NCBI GenBank assembly: GCA_903832775.1
Contig: CAILCX010000056.1
Location: forward strand, 1-49,179
DNA length: 49,179 nt
Direction: 5' to 3'
Source: an uncultured Methylobacter sp.
Lineage (GTDB): Bacteria > Pseudomonadota > Gammaproteobacteria > Methylococcales > Methylomonadaceae
Both the position numbers and the translations under genes were made by a program. Positions 29,386 through 36,982 of this stretch are shown here, piece after piece; within the stretch, counting starts at the first letter, position 1; each line of letters starts with the position of its first letter. The notes beneath the pieces are model-generated. The model saw only the letters and a list, made by a program, of their open reading frames with translations, did not search any database and was not told where the DNA came from.

Positions 29386-30783
29386 ATGATGTTTACTCAA
29401 ACCAATAGATCTTTTATTGCTACGTTAAGTAGCATGATTTTTCGTATTTTATCCAGGTTCGAACAAAACGTGAGTGAATGGTTTTCCTTACCATGTTTCG
29501 ATACGGAAAATGAACACCAGTTCTGGCAACAGCTTCAAACAGAACCCATTAAAACCTCGAAAGCCCCAATAATAATTGGCGCAATCTATTTTATGGCAAT
29601 CATTACTTTGGCAATTTTTACCAACGATTTCTTAAATCTTGAAGGCATTACCTACTATTTAATAGCCCCAATAATCATCATTTTATTTCTTAAGTTTCTA
29701 CGAAAAACTAAAATCAATCATTTTTCCAAACTACCCGCAATAATTTGGCTTGTAAGCCTTATCTGGCTTTTATTACTGAATAAAAGCCCCGTTTTCTATA
29801 ATCAAATCTGGATAGGACTATTGCCCGTTTATTTCTTAACTTACGGGCAACTGTTAATGTCATTTTCAGCGACATTAACTTTGGGTTTACTTACAATGAT
29901 AGCGATACCCATAAGCGGCCACCTAGTTGGCATTGAAAACACGGCATTAATACCATCAATGACAATGCTCCTGGCCCTCAATATTTTCGGTTTCTGCAAT
30001 CGCTACCAACTTGAGGTTCATGCACGACAGCTATTTCAGGAGCGTCGCAAAGCAGAACAATCAATGACAGAAAAAAAATCATACTTAAGACAACTAAGCC
30101 ATAACCTCAGGCAACCGTTAAATGCCTTAAGTTGTTATGCCTCAGTGCTTGATGCTGCCTTCATAGACAAAAAAAACCAACAAGACCAATTATTCCAACA
30201 GATGACCGGTAAACTGGGACTGGCCATTGATAATCTTAACTACACATTTAACCGTATTATCGACATCACCAACCTGGATACCGATCAACAAACAACTCAA
30301 CTTACGCTGGTAAATATCAATCTCTTGCTATGCAGACTGGAGAACCAATTTTCTCAAAAGGCCACTAAACGAGGCTTAAAACTTATCATCCAGCAACGCA
30401 CACGGCCTCCCTACAACATATACAGTAATCCCGAGATTCTAAATCAAATCCTAGGTAATCTGATCGACAATGCCATCAAATTTACTCTAACCGGTTGGGT
30501 AATCGTCGCGGTGGTTAAAGCCAGTGACGACCAACTTAAAGTACATGTCCGCGATAGCGGCATCGGTATTGACAAGGAACATCATACGGCCATATTTAAA
30601 GAATTTTTCCGCTGCCATAATCCACTAATAAGAGATACCGACGGTCTGGGTATTGGCCTGGCTTATTCAATAAAAGCGGTAGAATACTTGCCCAAGCATA
30701 GTCTGCAAGTCCACTCAAGACTCAATCGGGGCAGCGACTTCCAGCTGTGCCTGCCGATTTTGAAAACAGATCAGCCCATCTAA
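29386..30783 (+). CDS. membrane-bound sensor histidine kinase
   Basis: In 465 residues, a cytoplasmic N-terminus (1-58) precedes about six membrane segments (about 60-205) with almost no periplasmic loops. This resembles intramembrane-sensing kinases and MASE-type sensors, not ligand-binding periplasmic sensors. The HisKA domain has phospho-acceptor H239 (LSHNLRQPLNALS). The ATPase domain has N box NLIDNAIKFT, G1 VRDSGIGID and G2 GLGIGLAYSIKAV. It converges on the LuxR-type response regulator gene with 29 bases between stop codons. The pairing is inferred from adjacency, since kinase and regulator are on opposite strands. Signal unknown. Confidence 0.9.
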   Translation: MMFTQTNRSFIATLSSMIFRILSRFEQNVSEWFSLPCFDTENEHQFWQQLQTEPIKTSKAPIIIGAIYFMAIITLAIFTNDFLNLEGITYYLIAPIIIILFLKFLRKTKINHFSKLPAIIWLVSLIWLLLLNKSPVFYNQIWIGLLPVYFLTYGQLLMSFSATLTLGLLTMIAIPISGHLVGIENTALIPSMTMLLALNIFGFCNRYQLEVHARQLFQERRKAEQSMTEKKSYLRQLSHNLRQPLNALSCYASVLDAAFIDKKNQQDQLFQQMTGKLGLAIDNLNYTFNRIIDITNLDTDQQTTQLTLVNINLLLCRLENQFSQKATKRGLKLIIQQRTRPPYNIYSNPEILNQILGNLIDNAIKFTLTGWVIVAVVKASDDQLKVHVRDSGIGIDKEHHTAIFKEFFRCHNPLIRDTDGLGIGLAYSIKAVEYLPKHSLQVHSRLNRGSDFQLCLPILKTDQPI

Positions 30784-30812
30784 CTCGAAGCAATTGCAAC
30801 TGGCGCCGCTAT

Positions 30813-31478
30813 TTAATTACCTACCTCAGGTCGGCCAAACACAACGCCTTTTTCAAAAACCTTAATCAAAAGTTCAGTCCTGCGTGCTACGCCAAACTTC
30901 AAAAAAATGGGCCTTATATGATTTTTAACCGTCTGCTCTTCTATCCTTAGCTTGCGGGCAATTTCCTTGTTGCATTTACCTTGTACCACCAAACCCAAAA
31001 CTTCGAACTCTCTGCGTGTCAAACCCAAATCTGCGGGATCGGACACCGGTCTTATTTCTACACAGAAAGAGCTTCTATCCAACTGTGGCCACATGAAAGA
31101 AGCCGGCAAATAAACTCGCCCGGACAATACATCTCTTAACGCCTCGACAAATTCGGATCGCGATAAGGTTTTGGCAATAAAACCCATTGCCCCCAGTCGT
31201 AAAGATTCGAAGACCAAATTTCTGTCGTCAAGCCCGGAAAACATCACCACACATAAATTTGGAAAAGCCTCGCGTAACTCTTCCAAGCCCTTAATCCCAT
31301 TCTTTCCGGGTAACTGGATATCCAGCAATACTAAATTTAATGGCTGGGCCCAGGCGATTTCTAAACCTTCATCAAAGCATTCCGCCTCGAAAACCTGCAA
31401 TCCGGAAAATAGTTGTTTTAGCAAGCAGGCAACGCCCTCGCGGGCACAAAAATGGTCGTCGATAATAAGGACATTCAT
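30813..31478 (-). CDS. NarL/LuxR-family response regulator
   Basis: 221 residues. The receiver domain has the acidic pocket D7-D8, phospho-acceptor D53 (LLDIQLPGKNG) and a conserved Lys in AKTLSRSEF. The C-terminal LuxR HTH (about 148-205) contains LTRREFEVLGLVVQGKCNKE and the recognition-helix region EQTVKNHI. It would bind DNA as a dimer once phosphorylated, probably by the convergent kinase. It is transcribed away from the 107-aa gene, and the 394-base gap between them could hold its target sites. Confidence 0.92.
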   Translation of the reverse strand: MNVLIIDDHFCAREGVACLLKQLFSGLQVFEAECFDEGLEIAWAQPLNLVLLDIQLPGKNGIKGLEELREAFPNLCVVMFSGLDDRNLVFESLRLGAMGFIAKTLSRSEFVEALRDVLSGRVYLPASFMWPQLDRSSFCVEIRPVSDPADLGLTRREFEVLGLVVQGKCNKEIARKLRIEEQTVKNHIRPIFLKFGVARRTELLIKVFEKGVVFGRPEVGN

Positions 31479-31872
31479 ATATTCGAAAGCTAAGAAATGA
31501 AAATATACCTGTAATTGTAGTAGTGAAGAGCTGGATTGGTTGAATACAGTACTTAAGTACTGGTACGAAAGGGGGATGGAGCCTACTTAAGTTACGATGT
31601 AATCTTAGCAAGCATCTAACACGGAACCGAGTTAGTAGGATTTCCTGGGAAAAATATACACGACAGACTGAACTTCAAAAAAATCAATTATTTGCAATAA
31701 CAGGTTACTCATTTAGATCGGGATAATTTTACTGGCAATACCTCTTGACCTGCTTAAATAAAGCTAACTTCCACGTCTAAAGTGGGTAGCTTAAATTGTA
31801 ATATCTGCTTTAGGGATAGCAGATGTATTAAGTTTAAATCCCTTTTATTAATAAAACTTTAGGAGAATTGGA
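31479..31872 (+). promoter_or_regulatory. divergent control region with a structured 5' leader
   Basis: Between the divergent response regulator gene and the 107-aa gene. Two stem-loops are visible. The first has outer arms AAGCTA (31761-31766)/TAGCTT (31787-31792) with inner CCAC/GTGG (31771-31774/31782-31785). The second is a perfect 7-bp stem ATCTGCT (31803-31809)/AGCAGAT (31818-31824). The second loop contains AGGGAT (31812-31817), complementary to ATCCCT at 31838-31843, so a pseudoknot or a switch between two folds is possible. The ribosome site AGGAG (about 31861-31865) and ATG at 31873 follow. No T-run follows either hairpin. No family of riboswitch is recognised; a TTGACC at 31745 might be a -35 box. 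Confidence 0.4.
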
Positions 31873-32196
31873 ATGAATGAATGTGATCTGCCCCGTGGAA
31901 TTGAAGCATCCTCATTAGTTGATATTTCCAAACTTAATCTGAAAGCTGATGCTTCCGATAGAGTTGCCATGAAAATAAGCGAAGCTGTTCTCGCTGAATA
32001 CGCGTCTCTTCGTAAACCTGCCAGTCTGGTCGTCGCCGGAAGGCTATCAGATATATTTCATAGCCCCATCGATAAAAAATGGGAATGGATAGGACTACTT
32101 GCACTTGATTTAGATACTTTACGTGAAAGAGGTTTTGCTACTTTAGATGAATCAATTCCTCAACTCATCAAAAACACAATAGCCGAGCAACCCTAG
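31873..32196 (+). CDS. hypothetical protein, 107 aa, heading the enzyme cluster
   Basis: Strong ribosome site (AGGAG, 8 bases before the ATG). The protein is soluble and mixed alpha/beta. The middle carries ISEAVLAEYASLRKPASLVV then AGRLSDIFH, followed by WEWIGLLALDLDTLRERGFA. No signal peptide, metal-binding or catalytic motif is seen. I do not recognise a named family. It is followed by a 9-bp intercistronic hairpin and then the cysteine-rich gene, 77 bases downstream on the same strand, so the two probably share a transcript. It might be a partner or carrier for the Cys-rich protein; that is speculation. Confidence 0.65.
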   Translation: MNECDLPRGIEASSLVDISKLNLKADASDRVAMKISEAVLAEYASLRKPASLVVAGRLSDIFHSPIDKKWEWIGLLALDLDTLRERGFATLDESIPQLIKNTIAEQP

Positions 32197-32220
32197 TTTC
32201 TTCAAAAATCTAAGGTAATG

Positions 32221-32247
32221 ACCTCGCTCGTGTTAAATGAGTGAGGT
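32221..32247 (+). other. intercistronic hairpin between the 107-aa and Cys-rich genes
   Basis: ACCTCGCTC (32221-32229) pairs with GAGTGAGGT (32239-32247), 9 bp with one G-U pair and a 9-base loop. No T-run follows (TCTACC), so it is not a standard terminator. It could reduce read-through, protect the upstream message, or sit as an attenuator before the next gene. Confidence 0.5.
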
Positions 32248-32273
32248 TCTACCAATGGCTTTAGGATTCGAAC

Positions 32274-32648
32274 ATGAAAAATGATGATTTATTATGCCCC
32301 AGCGCCCCACTAACCCAAGAGTCATTTCTTTTTGGTATCCTGGATGAAAAGGCCGAAGTCCATTACACTGAAAAGCCAATTCGTATAACCGAAGGATTGG
32401 CAAAGATTTTCAATGAACTTGATAATCCTGAAAAACACTTTCGCTTCTCCATGAAATGTAGTGATAGCAGTTGTGCGCAATGGGAAAATGAAAAATGCTC
32501 AATAGCCTCCGCTCTCAAAACTTCAAGCATTAACCAGGCAACAAAACTGACTGCTTGTGCAATAAGACGTGCATGTAGATGGTTTAGTCAAGAAGGAGAA
32601 AGAGCTTGTAAATTATGTAAATATATCGTGACCGATATTTCCACATAA
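32274..32648 (+). CDS. cysteine-rich hypothetical protein, 124 aa, possible metal or Fe-S binder
   Basis: Eight cysteines lie in an ordered pattern: C8 (LLCPSAP), C62-x4-C67-x7-C75, then C95-x5-C101-x10-C112-x2-C115. The blocks read KCSDSSCAQWENEKCSIA and CAIRRACRWFSQEG followed by ACKLC. No signal peptide precedes them, so the cysteines would stay reduced in the cytoplasm, which favours a metal centre (Fe-S or zinc) over disulfides. I have an impression of similar short proteins in cyanobacteria and actinobacteria, but no name or function to give. Intact by its clear start and stop; same strand and probably same transcript as the 107-aa gene. Confidence 0.65.
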   Translation: MKNDDLLCPSAPLTQESFLFGILDEKAEVHYTEKPIRITEGLAKIFNELDNPEKHFRFSMKCSDSSCAQWENEKCSIASALKTSSINQATKLTACAIRRACRWFSQEGERACKLCKYIVTDIST

Positions 32649-32692
32649 AAATGCATGATGACAAGTTTTATTTGATTGTTTACCTCATAAAT

Positions 32693-32711
32693 GGAAATTA
32701 ATTAATTTTCC
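32693..32711. repeat. AT-rich near-palindrome upstream of the amylase-like gene
   Basis: GGAAATTAATTAATTTTCC is almost perfectly self-complementary about its centre. It lies 148 bases before the GH13 start and 45 after the Cys-rich stop. It could be an operator for the amylase-like gene or the end of the preceding transcript; the sequence does not decide. Confidence 0.35.
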
Positions 32712-32858
32712 CATGATTTCCAATCCATATTTCACCTTTCAGATACGATCTACAAACTTGAAATTTATTTTAATAAATTAGAACTTTAACAATCTTTAAA
32801 ACTAACAATAACCGTGTTCGAGTAACAATATTTCCGACATTAATTAAGGAGTAACTTA

Positions 32859-34721
32859 ATGCAATATTCGAATGAAAAATTAGGTTCCTGGCAAGTCAGT
32901 GGTGATGAAAAATCGGGTAAAGCCCAATTTAGAGTGTTTTTCCCGAAAGAAAGCACCGGTTTACAACACAACATTAAGTCCATACAAGTGTGTGGTAGCT
33001 TTCAAAAGGCTATAGGTCAAGCGCAAGATTGGAATCACAGTATAGCCCCTGCAATGACCAAGTCGACACATGACGAGGGAGAAATCTGGGAATGGCTAAC
33101 CCCTACAGACCTTCCACAAGGTTTTTATCAATATAAATACTACGTGACGTTTAACGATGTCGCAGAACCACCTCGCTGGGTCAGTGATCCCTGCACCCGT
33201 TACGGCGGCGAAAATAATATGGATGCGGCTTTCGTTATCGGTGGCAGTCAACCGGGTGACAACCTGATTTCACCGCTGAAAGGTGGACGTAAACCAATTA
33301 GCGACTTGATAATCTATGAACTAATGATAGACGATTTCACCTCGGAGTTTCGCGAAGCACGTGCACCGCTAGATGCCGTGTGCGATAAACTGGATTATCT
33401 GAAGAACTGCGGTTTCAATGCAATACTTTTCATGCCGTGGACAGCATGGAACGATGATAAATTTAACTGGGGCTACACACCATCCTTGTATTATTCTGTC
33501 GATTACCGTTATACCAACGATCTTAATCACCCGGAAGAAAAGCTGTCCTGGCTGAAGAAACTGATAAACGAATGCCATATTCGCGGCATTCATGTCATCA
33601 TGGATGGCGTTTTCAACCATGTATACACAGGCTTTCCGTATAAAGCTTTCTATCAAACTTACGATCTGGACTGTCCTTATACCGGCCAGTTTTATGGCGA
33701 ATTTTCCGGTCTGCAAGATCTGGACTTTCACAATACCTGTACCCAGGAATTGATTTTCGACGTATGCCGCTACTGGATAGAACAGTTTAATATAGACGGC
33801 ATCCGTTTTGATAACACAGTCAACTTCTATAACCAGGGCGATAACAAAGGCTTACCCAAGCTTCTAGAAGATATCGATAATCTGATGCACCAAAACAACG
33901 AACATCATTTTTCGCTGACCTTAGAACATCTGCAAATGGACGCCGTGGACGTAACCAAAACTACTCATGCCAACAGCTATTGGGATAATGCCCTTTACGG
34001 TCAGTGCTTTGGCGACTTGTGGGACAAGAAAATCAAGCCCGGCTTACTAAATGCGCTAAACAATAACTACTATCTACAAGGAACAGGTAAAGCGCCAACC
34101 CTTTACCTCAGCAACCACGATCACTCCGATGTGGCTTGGCAAGCAGGAGCAAAGAATAATGCCGGAGCCCTAGAATGGTATGCAACACAACCTTATGTTA
34201 TAGCGATGCTAACCGCGCCGGGTGCAATACTGATCAAAAACGGCCAGGAGTTCGCTGAAGATTATTGGATACCTGAAGATGACAAAGGTAGCAGTCGACG
34301 CGTTCAGCCCAGAGCTTTGCATTGGGATTATCCGAACGACAAATTCGGAGCAGCCTTGGGCTCTGTGTATACCAAACTCATTAAACTACGCCATGATTAT
34401 GAGGTGTTACGTGCCGATGGCTTTTATCCCGAGCGTTGGGACGAATGGCAAACGCGTTTCAATCCTGTGGGTGTTGGTATCGACACCGAGCGACAGTTAA
34501 TGGTATATCGCCGCTATTATGTAGATAGTCAGAACAAGCTTCGACATGCGGTAGTTGTTTTAAATTTTTCCGGTAACGATCAATGGCTGGATCTGACCTT
34601 TCCTGAAAATGGCCAATGGCTTGATTTGCTCAGCGACACACACTGGACGATTACCGTTACTAATCATAATTATAATCTGATTGTAAATTCCAACTGGGGG
34701 CATATTTTTTATAACTGCTAA
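32859..34721 (+). CDS. GH13 alpha-amylase family enzyme with N-terminal CBM48-like domain
   Basis: 620 residues. Residues 1-125 form a beta-sandwich of the type found in branching/debranching enzymes (LGSWQVSGDE, YQYKYYV). The catalytic barrel follows, with all four GH13 signatures: region I DGVFNH (249-254), region II GIRFDNTVN with nucleophile D318, region III LTLEHLQ with acid/base E356, and region IV YLSNHDHSD with H420-D421. A C-terminal beta domain ends at 620. It acts on alpha-1,4- or alpha-1,6-glucans; the exact reaction is not clear, and it lacks a signal peptide, which suggests action on intracellular glycogen. A strong AAGGAG ribosome site precedes it. No other glycogen gene is nearby, which is unusual. 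Confidence 0.88.
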   Translation: MQYSNEKLGSWQVSGDEKSGKAQFRVFFPKESTGLQHNIKSIQVCGSFQKAIGQAQDWNHSIAPAMTKSTHDEGEIWEWLTPTDLPQGFYQYKYYVTFNDVAEPPRWVSDPCTRYGGENNMDAAFVIGGSQPGDNLISPLKGGRKPISDLIIYELMIDDFTSEFREARAPLDAVCDKLDYLKNCGFNAILFMPWTAWNDDKFNWGYTPSLYYSVDYRYTNDLNHPEEKLSWLKKLINECHIRGIHVIMDGVFNHVYTGFPYKAFYQTYDLDCPYTGQFYGEFSGLQDLDFHNTCTQELIFDVCRYWIEQFNIDGIRFDNTVNFYNQGDNKGLPKLLEDIDNLMHQNNEHHFSLTLEHLQMDAVDVTKTTHANSYWDNALYGQCFGDLWDKKIKPGLLNALNNNYYLQGTGKAPTLYLSNHDHSDVAWQAGAKNNAGALEWYATQPYVIAMLTAPGAILIKNGQEFAEDYWIPEDDKGSSRRVQPRALHWDYPNDKFGAALGSVYTKLIKLRHDYEVLRADGFYPERWDEWQTRFNPVGVGIDTERQLMVYRRYYVDSQNKLRHAVVVLNFSGNDQWLDLTFPENGQWLDLLSDTHWTITVTNHNYNLIVNSNWGHIFYNC

Positions 34722-34840
34722 ACAATCATATTACTTTTTTTCATAGGCATCAAAGTGTCTGGCATAAGGCACTAAATTGTTTAGAGCGGGGCTAAAAAAG
34801 TAGCAAAAAAACTAAATCATACAGAATCGAGGTCATTATT

Positions 34841-35758
34841 ATGAATGAGAATATAAATACATTGGGAATGGGCTGGCTACCGGACTATCCGGATTTTCGA
34901 GACTACACCGCCGAACACAATGAAGTCGGTGCAAGTCTTAAACGACTGGGACAGAAACATTCCATAAAGACCATGCTAACAAAAGCAGGCGTCGCAAAAC
35001 CAACAACCACTAAACTATCGCCCACTGTTGATTTAAGGGCCTGGTGTTCGCCCATAGAAAATCAGGGAGCACTGGGGTCTTGTACGGCAAATGCCTGTGT
35101 TGGAATGGTTGAATATTATGAGCGACGGGCATTTGGAAGACATAGTGAAGGTTCAAAACTGTTTGTTTATAAAGTTACCCGCAACCTGTTGCGCTGGACA
35201 GGTGACACAGGTGCCTTTCTACGCTCAACCATGGGCGCTTTAGTCCTGTTTGGCGTGCCGCCAGAAGAATATTGGCCTTATATTGAGGCAAATTATGACA
35301 TAGAGCCCACTGCTTTTTGTTATGCCTTCGCTCAAAACTATCAGGCAATTAGCTATTACCGGTTAGATCCTCAAGGAACCAAACCAGCAGCGTTATTAAG
35401 CCAGATCAAAACTAATCTTTCAGCGGGTCTGCCTTCCATGTTCGGCTTTACTGTTTACAGTTCTTATACACAGGCGGCAACGACCGGAAGAATACCCTAT
35501 CCAACTACCGGAGAAAAAATAGTTGGTGGTCATGCCATCATGGCAGTAGGCTACGATGATAATATGAAGATTAAAAATACTGCTGTAGGGGCGATAGAAA
35601 CCACAGGCGCCTTGTTGATCAGGAATTCCTGGGGGTCTGCATGGGGAAATACCGGTTATGGCTGGCTACCCTATGATTATGTGCTCAAAGGCATGGCTAC
35701 TGATTGGTGGACGTTATTGAAAAATGAGTGGATTGATACCGACGTATTCAAACTTTAA
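34841..35758 (+). CDS. papain-fold (C1A) cysteine protease without signal peptide
   Basis: 305 residues. A short N-terminal region starts with LGMGWLPDYPDFRDYTAEHN, an opening seen in bacterial C1 peptidases, and probably acts as a propeptide up to about residue 60. The papain domain follows: oxyanion Gln Q75 and nucleophile C81 in ENQGALGSCTANAC, His H231 in VGGHAIMAVGYDD, and Asn N262 in LLIRNSWGSAWG. All catalytic residues are intact. No signal peptide or transmembrane segment is visible, so either it works inside the cell or leaves by a route other than Sec. It stands between the GH13 and GH19 genes, each with its own gap of 120-165 bases. Confidence 0.92.
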   Translation: MNENINTLGMGWLPDYPDFRDYTAEHNEVGASLKRLGQKHSIKTMLTKAGVAKPTTTKLSPTVDLRAWCSPIENQGALGSCTANACVGMVEYYERRAFGRHSEGSKLFVYKVTRNLLRWTGDTGAFLRSTMGALVLFGVPPEEYWPYIEANYDIEPTAFCYAFAQNYQAISYYRLDPQGTKPAALLSQIKTNLSAGLPSMFGFTVYSSYTQAATTGRIPYPTTGEKIVGGHAIMAVGYDDNMKIKNTAVGAIETTGALLIRNSWGSAWGNTGYGWLPYDYVLKGMATDWWTLLKNEWIDTDVFKL

Positions 35759-35922
35759 TAAAGGCAATTGGGTAGATTAGTGAGCTGCATGATCCACCCA
35801 GTCACTTTAAATTAAATGAATAGTAGTCACATTCTAGCCTGCCAGCGAATAACGGTTTACTATAATTCCTCTATCCTATTGACTCATCAATAGGCAAACT
35901 CATCATCAATTAGGAGACGTTA

Positions 35923-36558
35923 ATGATTACAGCAGCTTCCCTCAGAACAGCACTCCCTCTATGTAAAGAACCTGATAAATGGGCAAATGCCTTAAATCCT
36001 GCCATGTGTAAATTTGGAATTGACACACCCGCCCGAATAGCCAGTTTTCTGGCACAGACCGGCTATGAATCAGGGCAATACAACATTCTCATCGAAAACC
36101 TGACCTATAAAACAGCGGTGCGCTTGACAAAAATATGGCCAAAACGTTTTCCAACCGAACAGAGTGCTACCCCCTATGTCAATGATGAAGAAAAACTGGC
36201 TAATTTTGTTTATGCAAATCGGATAGGTAATGGCGATATTAATTCTGGCGATGGGTATCGCTATCGTGGCCGAGGCATCATCCAAATTACCGGCAAAAGT
36301 AATTATGCCGATATAGGTAAAATGTTGGGTGTAGATTTAGTCAATAATCCTGATCTAATACTTACACCTGATTTGGCCGCTATGGGAGCTGCTTACTTTT
36401 GGCAAGGACATGGTTTAAATGCGCTTGCTGATGATATGACGGATGATAAAGATCTTGAAGATTTCACAACCATCACAAAAAAAATAAATGGTGGCACTGC
36501 GGGACTTACACAGAGACTGGCATTATTTAAAACCATAGAAGAAACGCTAATTGCGTAA
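35923..36558 (+). CDS. GH19 chitinase/endolysin-like protein
   Basis: 211 residues, a single GH19 domain of the phage-endolysin type. The likely catalytic Glu is E49 (AQTGYESGQYN), where relatives have a HES triplet; here His is Tyr48. The core motif is YRYRGRGIIQITGKSNYADI (about 112-131), followed by NPDLILTPDLAAMGAAYFW and INGGTAGLTQRL. Such enzymes cut chitin or bacterial peptidoglycan beta-1,4 links. No signal peptide, spanin or holin is nearby and no phage genes surround it, so it is not obviously a prophage lysis gene. A good AGGAG ribosome site precedes the ATG. Confidence 0.9.
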   Translation: MITAASLRTALPLCKEPDKWANALNPAMCKFGIDTPARIASFLAQTGYESGQYNILIENLTYKTAVRLTKIWPKRFPTEQSATPYVNDEEKLANFVYANRIGNGDINSGDGYRYRGRGIIQITGKSNYADIGKMLGVDLVNNPDLILTPDLAAMGAAYFWQGHGLNALADDMTDDKDLEDFTTITKKINGGTAGLTQRLALFKTIEETLIA

Positions 36559-36930
36559 TGATTGACAACCTGTGATTTCCCTAAAAAGAGATATCATAGC
36601 TTTAAGCAAAGTTATCTCTGCACTATTTATTTCACCTGCTAATGCCGAGGTTATTAGTTAACCTGGTCCTGACACTTAAAGAATGACTTACCGAGTGTCG
36701 GCATTGACTTTCGCACTAACACGCATATAAGTATGTTAAGGTTTTGATAAAAGATTGGATTTTTTATGGGGCAAAATCACCACAACGTTTAAAAAGATCC
36801 ATCAATATGCACCATTATCGATTAACAGCATATAAACTTTCGGATAAGAACGGGTAGGTGATCGAGATCCCAATATTAAACAGAATTTAGACCAATAGTT
36901 ACAGCTCTGATGTTGAAGATATTTTGCATA
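36559..36930. other. gene-free stretch after the GH19 gene
   Basis: No gene found. A perfect 7-bp inverted repeat AGAGATA/TATCTCT (about 36587-36619) lies just after the GH19 stop, with inner CTTT/AAAG pairing. It is a plausible transcript end although no T-run follows. The remainder has no structure I can name. Confidence 0.4.
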
Positions 36931-36961
36931 AAAAAAGGCCGGAGAAGATCCGGCCTTTTTT
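36931..36961. terminator. strong bidirectional terminator downstream of htpG
   Basis: AAAAAAGGCCGGA (36931-36943) and TCCGGCCTTTTTT (36949-36961) form a perfect 13-bp stem with a 5-base loop. T-runs lie on both sides, so it can end htpG (minus) and any transcript coming from the GH19 side (plus). Confidence 0.95.
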
Positions 36962-36982
36962 ATATTTTGAGGCTAAAAATAT

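Noticed and set aside
35923-36558. GH19 gene as part of a prophage lysis cassette
   Set aside because: No holin, spanin, tail or other phage gene is nearby and the gene has its own ribosome site in line with the other enzyme genes.
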